NCBI GenBank assembly: GCA_946618265.1
Contig: CAMOLA010000093.1
Span: 1-5,145, forward strand
Source of the DNA: an uncultured Eggerthellaceae bacterium
GTDB lineage: Bacteria; Actinomycetota; Coriobacteriia; Coriobacteriales; Eggerthellaceae
Length of the DNA: 5,145 nucleotides
Reading direction: 5' to 3'
Part shown: positions 1 through 5,145 of the stretch, in pieces
Position numbering within the stretch: position 1 is the stretch's first letter
Layout: each line of letters opens with the position of its first letter
Position numbers and translations under genes: made by a program
Notes under the pieces: model-generated
What the model saw: the letters and a program-made list of their open reading frames with translations, nothing else
Told to the model about the DNA's origin: nothing
The model's database searches: none

Positions 1-44
1 GGCGAGGGGGAGGCGATGTGGGAGAGCCACTCGCGCGCCTCCAT
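1..44 (-). CDS. Possible 5' end of a divergent gene, cut by the window edge
   Basis: Reading leftward from an ATG at 44-42, the frame gives MEAREWLSHIASPS and stays open to the edge. Every complete codon after the ATG ends in G or C, as in the real genes here. A Shine-Dalgarno-like AGAAGG lies at 56-51 with a 6-base spacer. An in-frame ATG at 68-66 would add MRANRRRL but has no good ribosome site. Only about 15 residues are visible, so no family can be named. The plus-strand frame starting at base 1 shares the same G/C-ending positions, so codon bias does not settle the strand. That frame, however, runs on through the gap promoter region, which makes it less likely. Existence is tentative. 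Confidence 0.25.
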   Translation of the reverse strand, partial: MEAREWLSHIASPS

Positions 45-122
45 CAGGCGCCTTCTGTTAGCGCGCATCGGAGGGGGAAACAAGCGAGCCGGCCCCGGGA
101 GGGAGGCGGCTCCGTGCGCTCT

Positions 123-150
123 CCGAATGCTGTCCCTGCAGGTCATTCGG
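123..150. promoter_or_regulatory. Inverted repeat upstream of gap, candidate operator
   Basis: Two perfect 7-base arms, CCGAATG (123-129) and CATTCGG (144-150), are separated by 14 bases. The palindrome CCTGCAGG (135-142) lies between them, slightly off centre. The repeat ends about 40 bases before the candidate -10 box of gap. Such a site could bind a dimeric regulator of the glycolytic genes. That role is inferred from position and symmetry only. Confidence 0.35.
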
Positions 151-189
151 CCGATTCGCGCAATATGCCCCATTTTGGTTATAAAGCGC

Positions 190-195
190 TACAAT
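190..195 (+). promoter_or_regulatory. Candidate -10 box of gap
   Basis: TACAAT matches the TATAAT consensus at five of six positions and lies 45 bases before the gap start codon. A TATAAA at 180-185 is an alternative. Neither has a convincing TTGACA-like box at the usual distance, so the promoter may need an activator or may be misplaced. Confidence 0.35.
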
Positions 196-213
196 AGAAC
201 GATGCGTTTCTAA

Positions 214-1242
<1,029 letters not shown>

Positions 1243-1284
1243 CGCATTGAGCACTTGCACACCTTAAAGAGGGCATGTCGTTTG

Positions 1285-1321
1285 AAACCGGCGAAAGAGG
1301 TTCGGCCTTTTTCGCCGGTTT
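1285..1321 (+). other. Long hairpin between gap and pgk
   Basis: AAACCGGCGAAA (1285-1296) pairs perfectly with TTTCGCCGGTTT (1310-1321). The helix continues inward through one G-U pair and AGG/CCT to a TTCGG loop at 1301-1305, giving about 16 continuous pairs. No U-run follows the 3' arm, so it does not look like a standard intrinsic terminator. Likely roles are a 3' stabiliser for a gap-only mRNA, a processing site or partial attenuation before pgk. The structure is read from the sequence; the role is inferred. Confidence 0.7.
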
Positions 1322-1376
1322 GCGCAATGACACTTGCTACTATGGTTCCATACGGTTTATCCACGGCCGAAAAAGT

Positions 1377-1382
1377 AAGGAG
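1377..1382 (+). promoter_or_regulatory. Ribosome binding site that sets the pgk start
   Basis: AAGGAG lies 6 bases before the ATG at 1389. It favours that start over an in-frame ATG at 1275, which would add 38 residues unlike any phosphoglycerate kinase and would be translated through the gap-pgk hairpin. Confidence 0.85.
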
Positions 1383-1388
1383 ATTAGC

Positions 1389-2576
1389 ATGGCAAGCATC
1401 AAAACCATCGATTCCCTCGACGCTGCAGGCAAGCGCGTCCTCGTGCGCGTCGATTTCAACGTTCCCGTCAAGGACGGCGTCGTCACCGACGACACGCGCA
1501 TCCAGGCGGCATTGCCGACGATCAAGAAGCTCGTCGAACAGGGAGCGCGCGTCGTGCTCATGAGCCACCGGGGACGTCCTTCTGGCGAAGGCTTCGAAGA
1601 GGAATATTCGCTGCGGCCCGCTGCAATGCATCTTGCCGAGGTTCTGGGCAAGCCCGTGGCATTCGCGTCTGACATCGCTGGGGAAGACGCGTTGGCGAAG
1701 GCGGAAGCGCTCAAGGACGGCGAGATCCTCATCGTCGAGAACCTTCGCTTCGACAAGCGCGAGAAGAAGAACGACCCCGCGTTCTGCGAGGAGCTCGCCA
1801 AGCTCGGCGAAGTCTACGTCAACGACGCTTTCGGCACTGCGCATCGCGCCCATGCATCCACCGCTGGCGTCGCGAAGCTGCTCCCGGCCTACGCAGGCTA
1901 CCTCATGGAAAAGGAAGTCAACACGCTCAAGGGCATGCTCGACGATCCCAAGCGACCGTTCTGCGCCATCCTCGGCGGCTCGAAGGTCTCCGACAAAATC
2001 AAGGTGATCGATGCCCTGATGGACAAATGCGATACCTTGATCATCGGCGGCGGAATGTGCTTCACGTTCCTGCTCGCGCAGGGATACTCGGTCGGCACCT
2101 CGCTCAAGGAGGACGATTGGGTAGAGCGCGCCGGCGAGATGATCGCCAAGGCCGAGGAGAAGGGCGTGAAGTTGCTGCTTCCGGTCGATGTCGTGTGCGC
2201 CGACAAGTTCGCGGAAGATGCCGTGACCAAGGTGGTCGGCGTCGACGCCATTCCCGATGACATGATGGGCCTCGATATCGGTCCCGAGACCGCCAAGCTT
2301 TACGCCGAAGCCATCGCGCAGGCGAAGACCGTGTTCTGGAACGGCCCGATGGGCGTTTTCGAGATGGACGCCTTCGCCGTCGGCACGCGCGACGTCGCCC
2401 TTGCCGTGGCCGACAACGAGGAAGCCGACACGATCATCGGCGGTGGCGACAGCGTCGCGGCCGTCAACAAGTTCGACCTCGGCTCGCGCATGACGTTCAT
2501 TTCCACGGGCGGCGGCGCCTCGATGGAACTCGTCGAGGGCAAGGATCTGCCCGGCGTGACCGCGCTCGAGGCGTAA
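1389..2576 (+). CDS. pgk: Phosphoglycerate kinase
   Basis: The enzyme transfers the acyl phosphate of 1,3-bisphosphoglycerate to ADP, making ATP and 3-phosphoglycerate; it is a cytoplasmic monomer. From the chosen start the product is 395 residues, the normal bacterial size. The N-terminal substrate domain shows RVLVRVDFNVP (16-26), DTRIQAALPTI (35-45), MSHRGRP (58-64), ENLRF (117-121) and the VNDAFGTAHRAHAS block (144-157). The nucleotide domain shows LGGSKVSDKI (195-204), IIGGGM (218-223), FWNGPMGVFE (316-325) and the glycine-rich IIGGGDS (349-355) and STGGGASMELVEGK (372-385). All the expected motifs are intact. It lies 146 bases after gap, beyond a hairpin, and 70 bases before tpiA. Transcription from the gap promoter is likely; a weak extra promoter in 1320-1365 cannot be excluded. 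Confidence 0.97.
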   Translation: MASIKTIDSLDAAGKRVLVRVDFNVPVKDGVVTDDTRIQAALPTIKKLVEQGARVVLMSHRGRPSGEGFEEEYSLRPAAMHLAEVLGKPVAFASDIAGEDALAKAEALKDGEILIVENLRFDKREKKNDPAFCEELAKLGEVYVNDAFGTAHRAHASTAGVAKLLPAYAGYLMEKEVNTLKGMLDDPKRPFCAILGGSKVSDKIKVIDALMDKCDTLIIGGGMCFTFLLAQGYSVGTSLKEDDWVERAGEMIAKAEEKGVKLLLPVDVVCADKFAEDAVTKVVGVDAIPDDMMGLDIGPETAKLYAEAIAQAKTVFWNGPMGVFEMDAFAVGTRDVALAVADNEEADTIIGGGDSVAAVNKFDLGSRMTFISTGGGASMELVEGKDLPGVTALEA

Positions 2577-2636
2577 GGCCGCATAGCGATATAAATCATT
2601 GGCAAAGACGTACGTACCGTCAAAAAGGCGGGGAAC

Positions 2637-2640
2637 GGAG
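2637..2640 (+). promoter_or_regulatory. Ribosome binding site that sets the tpiA start
   Basis: GGAG lies 6 bases before the ATG at 2647. This start places the conserved KKLMAGNWKMNK at the very N-terminus, as is usual for the family. An in-frame TTG at 2599 would add 16 residues without family support. Confidence 0.8.
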
Positions 2641-2646
2641 AATCAG

Positions 2647-3417
2647 ATGACGCGCAAGAAGCTGATGGCGGGCAACTGGAAGATGAACAAGACGATAGGC
2701 GAGGCCGTCGTGCTGGCTCAGGGCATTTCCAATCAGTACGACGAGCGCTGGCCCGAGAAATGCGACGTCGTCGTATGTCCGCCCTTCGTGGACCTCAAGC
2801 CGGCGAAGACCGTTTTCGAATTCGACCGCGTCGAAATCGGCGTTGGAGCGCAGAACGTGCATTGGGAGGAATCCGGCGCCTTCACGGGCGAAGTCTCGAT
2901 TCCGATGCTGAAGGAAATCGGCTGTGAGTGGTGCATCGTCGGCCATTCCGAACGCCGCGGCTATTTCGGCGAGACGAACGAGGACGTCAACCGCAAGGTC
3001 AAGGCGCTCGTCGCCGCTGGCATGAAGCCGATCGTGTGCGTGGGCGAATCGCTCGCGGTTCGCGACGAGGGCACCACGCTCGATTTCGTGTGCGCCCAGG
3101 TGCGCGCTGCGTTCGCGGGCATCGAGGCGAGCCAGGCCAAGTCGTGCGTCGTCGCATACGAGCCGATCTGGGCCATCGGCACCGGGCGCACGGCCACGCC
3201 GGAGCAGGCGCAGGAGGTGTGCGCTGCAGTTCGATCGGCTCTTGCCGAGATGTTCGGAGCGGACGTTGCTGACGAAATGCGCGTCCTTTACGGCGGGTCC
3301 ATGAATCCCGGCAACGTCGAGCTGCTCATCGCGCAACCCGACATCGACGGCGGTCTCATCGGCGGTGCGGCTCTCGAAGCGAAATCGTTCGTGCAGCTCA
3401 TCGAGGCCTGCATGTAG
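2647..3417 (+). CDS. tpiA: Triosephosphate isomerase
   Basis: The enzyme interconverts dihydroxyacetone phosphate and glyceraldehyde 3-phosphate, feeding both trioses into the Gap step. It is a cytoplasmic dimer of TIM barrels. The 256-residue product is of typical length. AGNWKMNK carries Asn10 and Lys12. The electrophile His100 is in IVGHSERR, and the catalytic base Glu172 is in AYEPIWAIGTG, which also contains the mobile loop 6. YGGSMNPGN (215-223) and GGLIGGAAL (235-243) form the phosphate-binding end of the barrel. No key residue is missing. It is the last gene of the gap-pgk-tpiA run and is followed within 30 bases by a strong terminator. A TATAAA at 2590-2595 in the gap after pgk has no matching -35 box, so an internal promoter is only a weak possibility. 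Confidence 0.97.
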   Translation: MTRKKLMAGNWKMNKTIGEAVVLAQGISNQYDERWPEKCDVVVCPPFVDLKPAKTVFEFDRVEIGVGAQNVHWEESGAFTGEVSIPMLKEIGCEWCIVGHSERRGYFGETNEDVNRKVKALVAAGMKPIVCVGESLAVRDEGTTLDFVCAQVRAAFAGIEASQAKSCVVAYEPIWAIGTGRTATPEQAQEVCAAVRSALAEMFGADVADEMRVLYGGSMNPGNVELLIAQPDIDGGLIGGAALEAKSFVQLIEACM

Positions 3418-3442
3418 CCTATCTATCGGCAATGTCCGAGGG

Positions 3443-3478
3443 CCTGGAGCGCGTTGTAACGCGCTCCAGGACCTTTTT
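3443..3478 (+). terminator. Intrinsic terminator after tpiA
   Basis: CCTGGAGCGCGTT (3443-3455) and AACGCGCTCCAGG (3458-3470) are perfectly complementary, in practice an 11-bp GC-rich stem with a TTGTAA loop. A run of five T follows at 3474-3478. It closes the gap-pgk-tpiA transcription unit and separates it from secG. Confidence 0.9.
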
Positions 3479-3589
3479 GGTGGTTATGCCCAAGACGAAA
3501 CGCAGCGATGTGGTTGCGCGGCATCGTGCTTGATGACCATATACGGTGTGCGCTATCGAACAATATGGCAAGATATGTGGATTGTTAGC

Positions 3590-3611
3590 GAAGCAGGGCA
3601 GTCACTGCTTC
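3590..3611. promoter_or_regulatory. Inverted repeat in the -35 region before secG
   Basis: Arms GAAGCAG (3590-3596) and CTGCTTC (3605-3611) are perfect complements around 8 bases. A smaller nested repeat, GCAGT-C-ACTGC, spans 3598-3608. The element ends 7 bases before a TATAAT box and occupies the place of a -35 hexamer. It may be a regulator binding site; this is inferred from position. Confidence 0.4.
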
Positions 3612-3618
3612 CATTGGA

Positions 3619-3624
3619 TATAAT
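3619..3624 (+). promoter_or_regulatory. Candidate -10 box of secG
   Basis: TATAAT is an exact consensus -10 hexamer, 44 bases before the secG GTG and after the tpiA terminator, so secG needs its own promoter about here. There is no TTGACA-like box 16-18 bases upstream. Short arms CATTG (3612-3616) and CAATG (3626-3630) flank the hexamer. Confidence 0.55.
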
Positions 3625-3655
3625 TCAATGCTTGTGAACATAATTGGGAAATAAT

Positions 3656-3659
3656 GGAG
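3656..3659 (+). promoter_or_regulatory. Ribosome binding site for the secG GTG start
   Basis: GGAG lies 8 bases before the GTG at 3668. An in-frame TGA at 3662-3664 rules out any earlier start, so the GTG is the first possible start codon. Confidence 0.75.
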
Positions 3660-3667
3660 TGTGAATT

Positions 3668-3922
3668 GTGAGTCCCTTGTTAATTGTTTTGCTGATCCTG
3701 CTGTTCGTGTCTGGTGCAGGCCTTATCGTCTTCATCTTGCTTCATTCTGGCAAGGGGACGGGCGTATCCGACATGATTGCCAGCTCGTTCTACGCCAACC
3801 AGGGCGGCACGAGCATCGTGGAGAAGAATCTCGACCGCATCACGATCGTGTTGGCGATCATCTTTTTCCTCACGATTGTGGCGCTTATGTTCGTTTATCC
3901 ACATGGTACGATTAGTTATTAA
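3668..3922 (+). CDS. secG: Preprotein translocase subunit SecG
   Basis: SecG is a small membrane subunit of the SecYEG channel and helps SecA-driven export of unfolded proteins. The 84-residue product has the family's two-helix form. A first membrane segment covers about residues 3-25, then comes the SecG signature region HSGKGTGVSDM (26-36), a polar loop with FYANQGG (41-47), and a second segment at about 57-77. There is almost no C-terminal tail. Translation starts at GTG; the first codons give MSPLLIVLL. The gene lies 250 bases after tpiA but beyond a terminator, so it is probably expressed from its own promoter. No terminator is seen between secG and the tRNA-Leu gene 62 bases downstream, so some secG mRNA may run through that tRNA. 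Confidence 0.9.
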   Translation: MSPLLIVLLILLFVSGAGLIVFILLHSGKGTGVSDMIASSFYANQGGTSIVEKNLDRITIVLAIIFFLTIVALMFVYPHGTISY

Positions 3923-3930
3923 TATTTCTC

Positions 3931-3959
3931 TTCACAAACGCGGCAATGTGAGTTATGAT
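3931..3959 (+). promoter_or_regulatory. Promoter of tRNA-Leu
   Basis: TTCACA (3931-3936) and TATGAT (3954-3959) each match the housekeeping sigma consensus at five of six positions, with the ideal 17-base spacer. Initiation would fall near 3966, about 19 bases before the mature tRNA. This is the best promoter in the window. It starts just 9 bases after the secG stop. Confidence 0.8.
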
Positions 3960-3966
3960 AACGAAC

Positions 3967-3980
3967 GTTGCACGCGCAAC
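3967..3980 (+). other. Small hairpin in the tRNA-Leu leader
   Basis: GTTGC (3967-3971) pairs with GCAAC (3976-3980) around a four-base loop. It would form at the very 5' end of the precursor made from the tRNA-Leu promoter, ending 4 bases before the mature tRNA. It may protect or present the leader for RNase P trimming; this is inferred and could be chance. Confidence 0.35.
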
Positions 3981-3984
3981 AAAC

Positions 3985-4075
3985 GTCGGAGTGGCGGAAT
4001 TGGCAGACGCGCTAGCTTGAGGTGCTAGTGCCCACACCTACGGGCATGCGGGTTCAAGTCCCGCCTCCGACACCA
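3985..4075 (+). tRNA. tRNA-Leu (anticodon GAG)
   Basis: This class II tRNA of 91 bases includes the encoded CCA. Acceptor arms are GTCGGAG (3985-3991) and CTCCGAC (4065-4071), followed by discriminator A and CCA. The anticodon stem CTAGC/GCTAG encloses the loop TTGAGGT, with GAG at 4019-4021, which reads CUC and CUU codons. The long variable arm TGCCC/GGGCA (4029-4046) is typical of leucine tRNAs. The T arm is GCGGG-TTCAAGT-CCCGC. It follows secG, has its own promoter and ends at a terminator 6 bases past the CCA. Confidence 0.97.
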
Positions 4076-4081
4076 GAAAGC

Positions 4082-4108
4082 AAAGGAACCCTTCGGGGTT
4101 CCTTTTTT
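4082..4108 (+). terminator. Intrinsic terminator after tRNA-Leu
   Basis: AAAGGAACCC (4082-4091) and GGGTTCCTTT (4096-4105) form a perfect 10-bp stem capped by a very stable TTCG tetraloop. Six T in a row (4103-4108) follow the GC part of the stem. It ends the tRNA-Leu transcript and any secG readthrough. Confidence 0.93.
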
Positions 4109-4133
4109 GTTGCTAAGAGGGTGCCGTCGGGAG

Positions 4134-4171
4134 CGCGTCATAGAAAAGGGACTGTCCCCCTATATGACGCG
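4134..4171. repeat. Nested palindrome, candidate extragenic repeat
   Basis: Outer arms CGCGTCATA (4134-4142) and TATGACGCG (4163-4171) are perfect 9-base complements. Inside sits a second palindrome, GGGAC-T-GTCCC (4148-4158), flanked by AAAA on the left and further C residues on the right. The element lies between the convergent tRNA-Leu and HAD units and begins 7 bases after the HAD stop. On the minus strand the inner hairpin is followed by TTTT, so it could also act as a weak terminator for the HAD gene. Its form resembles short extragenic palindromes repeated in some bacterial genomes; copy number cannot be judged here. Confidence 0.5.
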
Positions 4172-4177
4172 AACACG

Positions 4178-4870
4178 TTAGAGAAGGCTCACGAGGTCTG
4201 TGAGCAGTCCTACGCGTTCGAATGGTTCGTCGGCATATACGTCCTTGCGATCGATGAGAATCGGCCTTAGGCCAGCCTTCTTTGCGCCGTAGCCATCAGC
4301 TTCGGGTAGATCGCCGACGTGTACGCATTGTTCGGGCGGAATGCCCATGCGTTCGGTTGCAATCTCGAAAATGGCCGAGTGGGGTTTACGGCATCCGACG
4401 GAAGCCGATGCTATGATTTCGTCGAAATAGGGAAGAAGACCGATGCCGCGAATGAGGTTTTCGAGGGATGCATCCCAATTCGAAATGACCCCGAGCCTGA
4501 AACCCCGACGCTTGAGACCCCTCAGGCATGCTTCGACATCGGGGAACGTGGACCAGTTTTCGGCATTGAGGTATTCGTCGTACACGGCCTGCGCGAGCTC
4601 GGGCACTCCCGAGCGGATATTGCAATAGTCGGCCATCATGGTGTACATGTCGAGCCAGATCTGGACGGCGCGTTCGTGGACGCACCAGAAATCGCCGTCG
4701 CGAAGATATTCCGATTGGTAATACGCGTCGATGTCGGGCATGCAGGGCTCCGCATCGCGAACCGTGATGTCATGGCCCATGCGCCGAGCGACGCGCGCAA
4801 ACACATCGGGTACCGGCGGGTCTGCGCGCAAGATCGTGTTTCCGATATCGAAGAAAACGGCTCTATCCAT
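4178..4870 (-). CDS. HAD-superfamily hydrolase, subfamily IA type
   Basis: This is a likely cytoplasmic phosphatase-like enzyme of unknown substrate, 230 residues. Motif I is FFDIGNTIL (6-14) with nucleophile Asp8; the second aspartate of the usual DxDGT is replaced by Gly10. Residues about 15-105 form the helical cap expected of subfamily IA. Motif II is VISN with Ser130, motif III is GCRKPHSAIF with Lys162, and motif IV is HVGDLPEAD with Asp187 and Asp192. The start at 4870 is needed because motif I begins within seven residues of it. The ribosome site is poor: only AGG, one base from the ATG. A TAAACT a little upstream raises the option of a very short leader. The gene begins 61 bases after tRNA-Cys with no terminator between, so cotranscription with the tRNAs is possible. 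Substrate and gene name cannot be given from sequence alone. Confidence 0.9.
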   Translation of the reverse strand: MDRAVFFDIGNTILRADPPVPDVFARVARRMGHDITVRDAEPCMPDIDAYYQSEYLRDGDFWCVHERAVQIWLDMYTMMADYCNIRSGVPELAQAVYDEYLNAENWSTFPDVEACLRGLKRRGFRLGVISNWDASLENLIRGIGLLPYFDEIIASASVGCRKPHSAIFEIATERMGIPPEQCVHVGDLPEADGYGAKKAGLRPILIDRKDVYADEPFERVGLLTDLVSLL

Positions 4871-4931
4871 GCCTGTCAGTTTACACCAAACGACATACAG
4901 GATTGAGAACGTTATGTACGAGGGAAGAAGT

Positions 4932-5005
4932 TGGAGGCGACGCCCGGATTCGAACCGGGGGTGAAGGCTTTGCAGGCCTCTGCCTTACCACTTGGCCACG
5001 TCGCC
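4932..5005 (-). tRNA. tRNA-Cys (anticodon GCA)
   Basis: Read on the minus strand, this is a 74-base tRNA with encoded CCA. The acceptor is GGCGACG/CGTCGCC with discriminator U, as expected for cysteine. The D arm is GCC/GGC. The anticodon stem GAGGC/GCCTT holds the loop CTGCAAA with anticodon GCA. The T arm is CCCGG-TTCGAAT-CCGGG. It lies 45 bases downstream of tRNA-Gly and upstream of the HAD gene on the same strand. No separate promoter is evident in the short spacer. Confidence 0.96.
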
Positions 5006-5012
5006 ATTTAGC

Positions 5013-5042
5013 AAAAAAGGCCGGCCATTTAAGACCGGCCTT
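5013..5042 (-). terminator. Terminator-like hairpin between tRNA-Gly and tRNA-Cys
   Basis: On the minus strand AAGGCCGG and CCGGCCTT form a perfect 8-bp stem around a 10-base loop, and a run of six T ends 7 bases before tRNA-Cys. The form is that of an intrinsic terminator for tRNA-Gly. It would cut off tRNA-Cys unless readthrough is common. Confidence 0.7.
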
Positions 5043-5050
5043 AAAATTTC

Positions 5051-5126
5051 TGGAGCGGACAACGGGGTTCGAACCCGCGACCCCCACCTTGGCAAGGTGG
5101 TGCTCTACCAGCTGAGCCATGTCCGC
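5051..5126 (-). tRNA. tRNA-Gly (anticodon GCC)
   Basis: Read on the minus strand, this is a 76-base tRNA with encoded CCA. The acceptor is GCGGACA/TGTCCGC with discriminator U. The D arm is GCTC/GAGC. The anticodon stem CCACC/GGTGG holds the loop TTGCCAA with anticodon GCC, which reads GGC and GGU. The T arm contains GGTTCGAACCC. It is the first of two tRNAs on this strand, and its upstream region is cut by the window edge. Confidence 0.96.
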
Positions 5127-5136
5127 GTCGCAAGGA

Positions 5137-5145
5137 GATATATTA
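5137..5145 (-). promoter_or_regulatory. Possible -10 region of tRNA-Gly
   Basis: On the minus strand the edge sequence contains overlapping TAATAT and TATATC, AT-rich hexamers 11-19 bases before the mature tRNA-Gly. Each matches the -10 consensus at four of six positions. Any -35 box lies outside the window. Confidence 0.35.

Noticed and set aside
1..61. C-terminus of WhiA, often found upstream of gap in Gram-positive bacteria
   Set aside because: None of the three plus frames shows a recognisable WhiA tail. The only frame with a stop in the region (TAG at 59-61) has poor codon bias. Too little sequence is present to claim it.
1320..1365. Separate pgk promoter
   Set aside because: Candidate hexamers such as TTGCTA, TACTAT and TATGGT cannot be paired with a proper partner at 16-18 bases. 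The evidence is too weak for a feature.
1275..1388. Upstream in-frame start extending pgk by 38 residues
   Set aside because: The added part crosses the gap-pgk hairpin and does not look like the family. The ATG at 1389 has AAGGAG at the right distance.
2599..2646. TTG start extending tpiA by 16 residues
   Set aside because: The family normally begins just before the AGNWKMN motif, and the ATG at 2647 has a GGAG 6 bases upstream.
2620..3432. 270-codon open frame antisense to tpiA
   Set aside because: It is a shadow of the intact tpiA frame, with no start signal of its own and no recognisable motif.
3479..3589. Possible small RNA or riboswitch before secG
   Set aside because: Only weak, short complementary stretches such as CGATG/CATCG and CCATAT/ATATGG are present, with no compact conserved fold I recognise and no second terminator before secG.
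3365..3637. 90-codon frame running from tpiA into the secG promoter region
   Set aside because: It begins inside tpiA in another frame and crosses the strong terminator; no ribosome site or family resemblance.
4319..4906. 195-codon plus-strand frame over the HAD gene
   Set aside because: The minus-strand HAD frame has all four family motifs; this frame shows none and runs toward the tRNA-Cys gene.

Overview
The window is a stretch of bacterial core genome carrying lower-glycolysis, protein-export and tRNA genes. GC content is high and most codons in the coding regions end in G or C. The order gap-pgk-tpiA followed by secG is common in high-GC Gram-positive bacteria and also occurs elsewhere. 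Together with U-tract terminators, tRNAs that encode their own CCA end and strong Shine-Dalgarno sites, it fits an actinobacterium-like genome, perhaps of the Coriobacteriia. That placement is an inference from style and gene order, not a database match.

Layout. Bases 1-240 form the region upstream of gap: a 7-bp inverted repeat, a candidate -10 box and a good ribosome binding site, plus perhaps the first codons of a divergent gene at the left edge. Bases 241-3417 hold three glycolytic genes on the plus strand: gap (NAD-type glyceraldehyde-3-phosphate dehydrogenase), pgk and tpiA. They encode three linked steps of triose-phosphate metabolism. A long hairpin without a trailing U-run lies between gap and pgk, and a strong intrinsic terminator follows tpiA. 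Bases 3479-3667 are a non-coding stretch of 189 bases with a consensus TATAAT and an inverted repeat where the -35 box would be. They precede secG (3668-3922), a small subunit of the Sec translocon. A near-consensus promoter then drives tRNA-Leu(GAG), which ends at a UUCG-loop terminator.

The right part is on the minus strand. tRNA-Gly(GCC) and tRNA-Cys(GCA) are separated by a terminator-like hairpin. A HAD-family hydrolase gene (4870-4178) follows with no visible terminator before it. A nested palindrome resembling an extragenic repeat lies between the convergent tRNA-Leu and HAD units.

I find no phage, mobile, CRISPR, defence or biosynthetic system and no clear new system. The points worth a second look are regulatory: the gap-pgk hairpin, the inverted repeats before gap and secG, the hairpin between the two tRNAs, the secG-tRNA-Leu(GAG) linkage and the nested palindrome.
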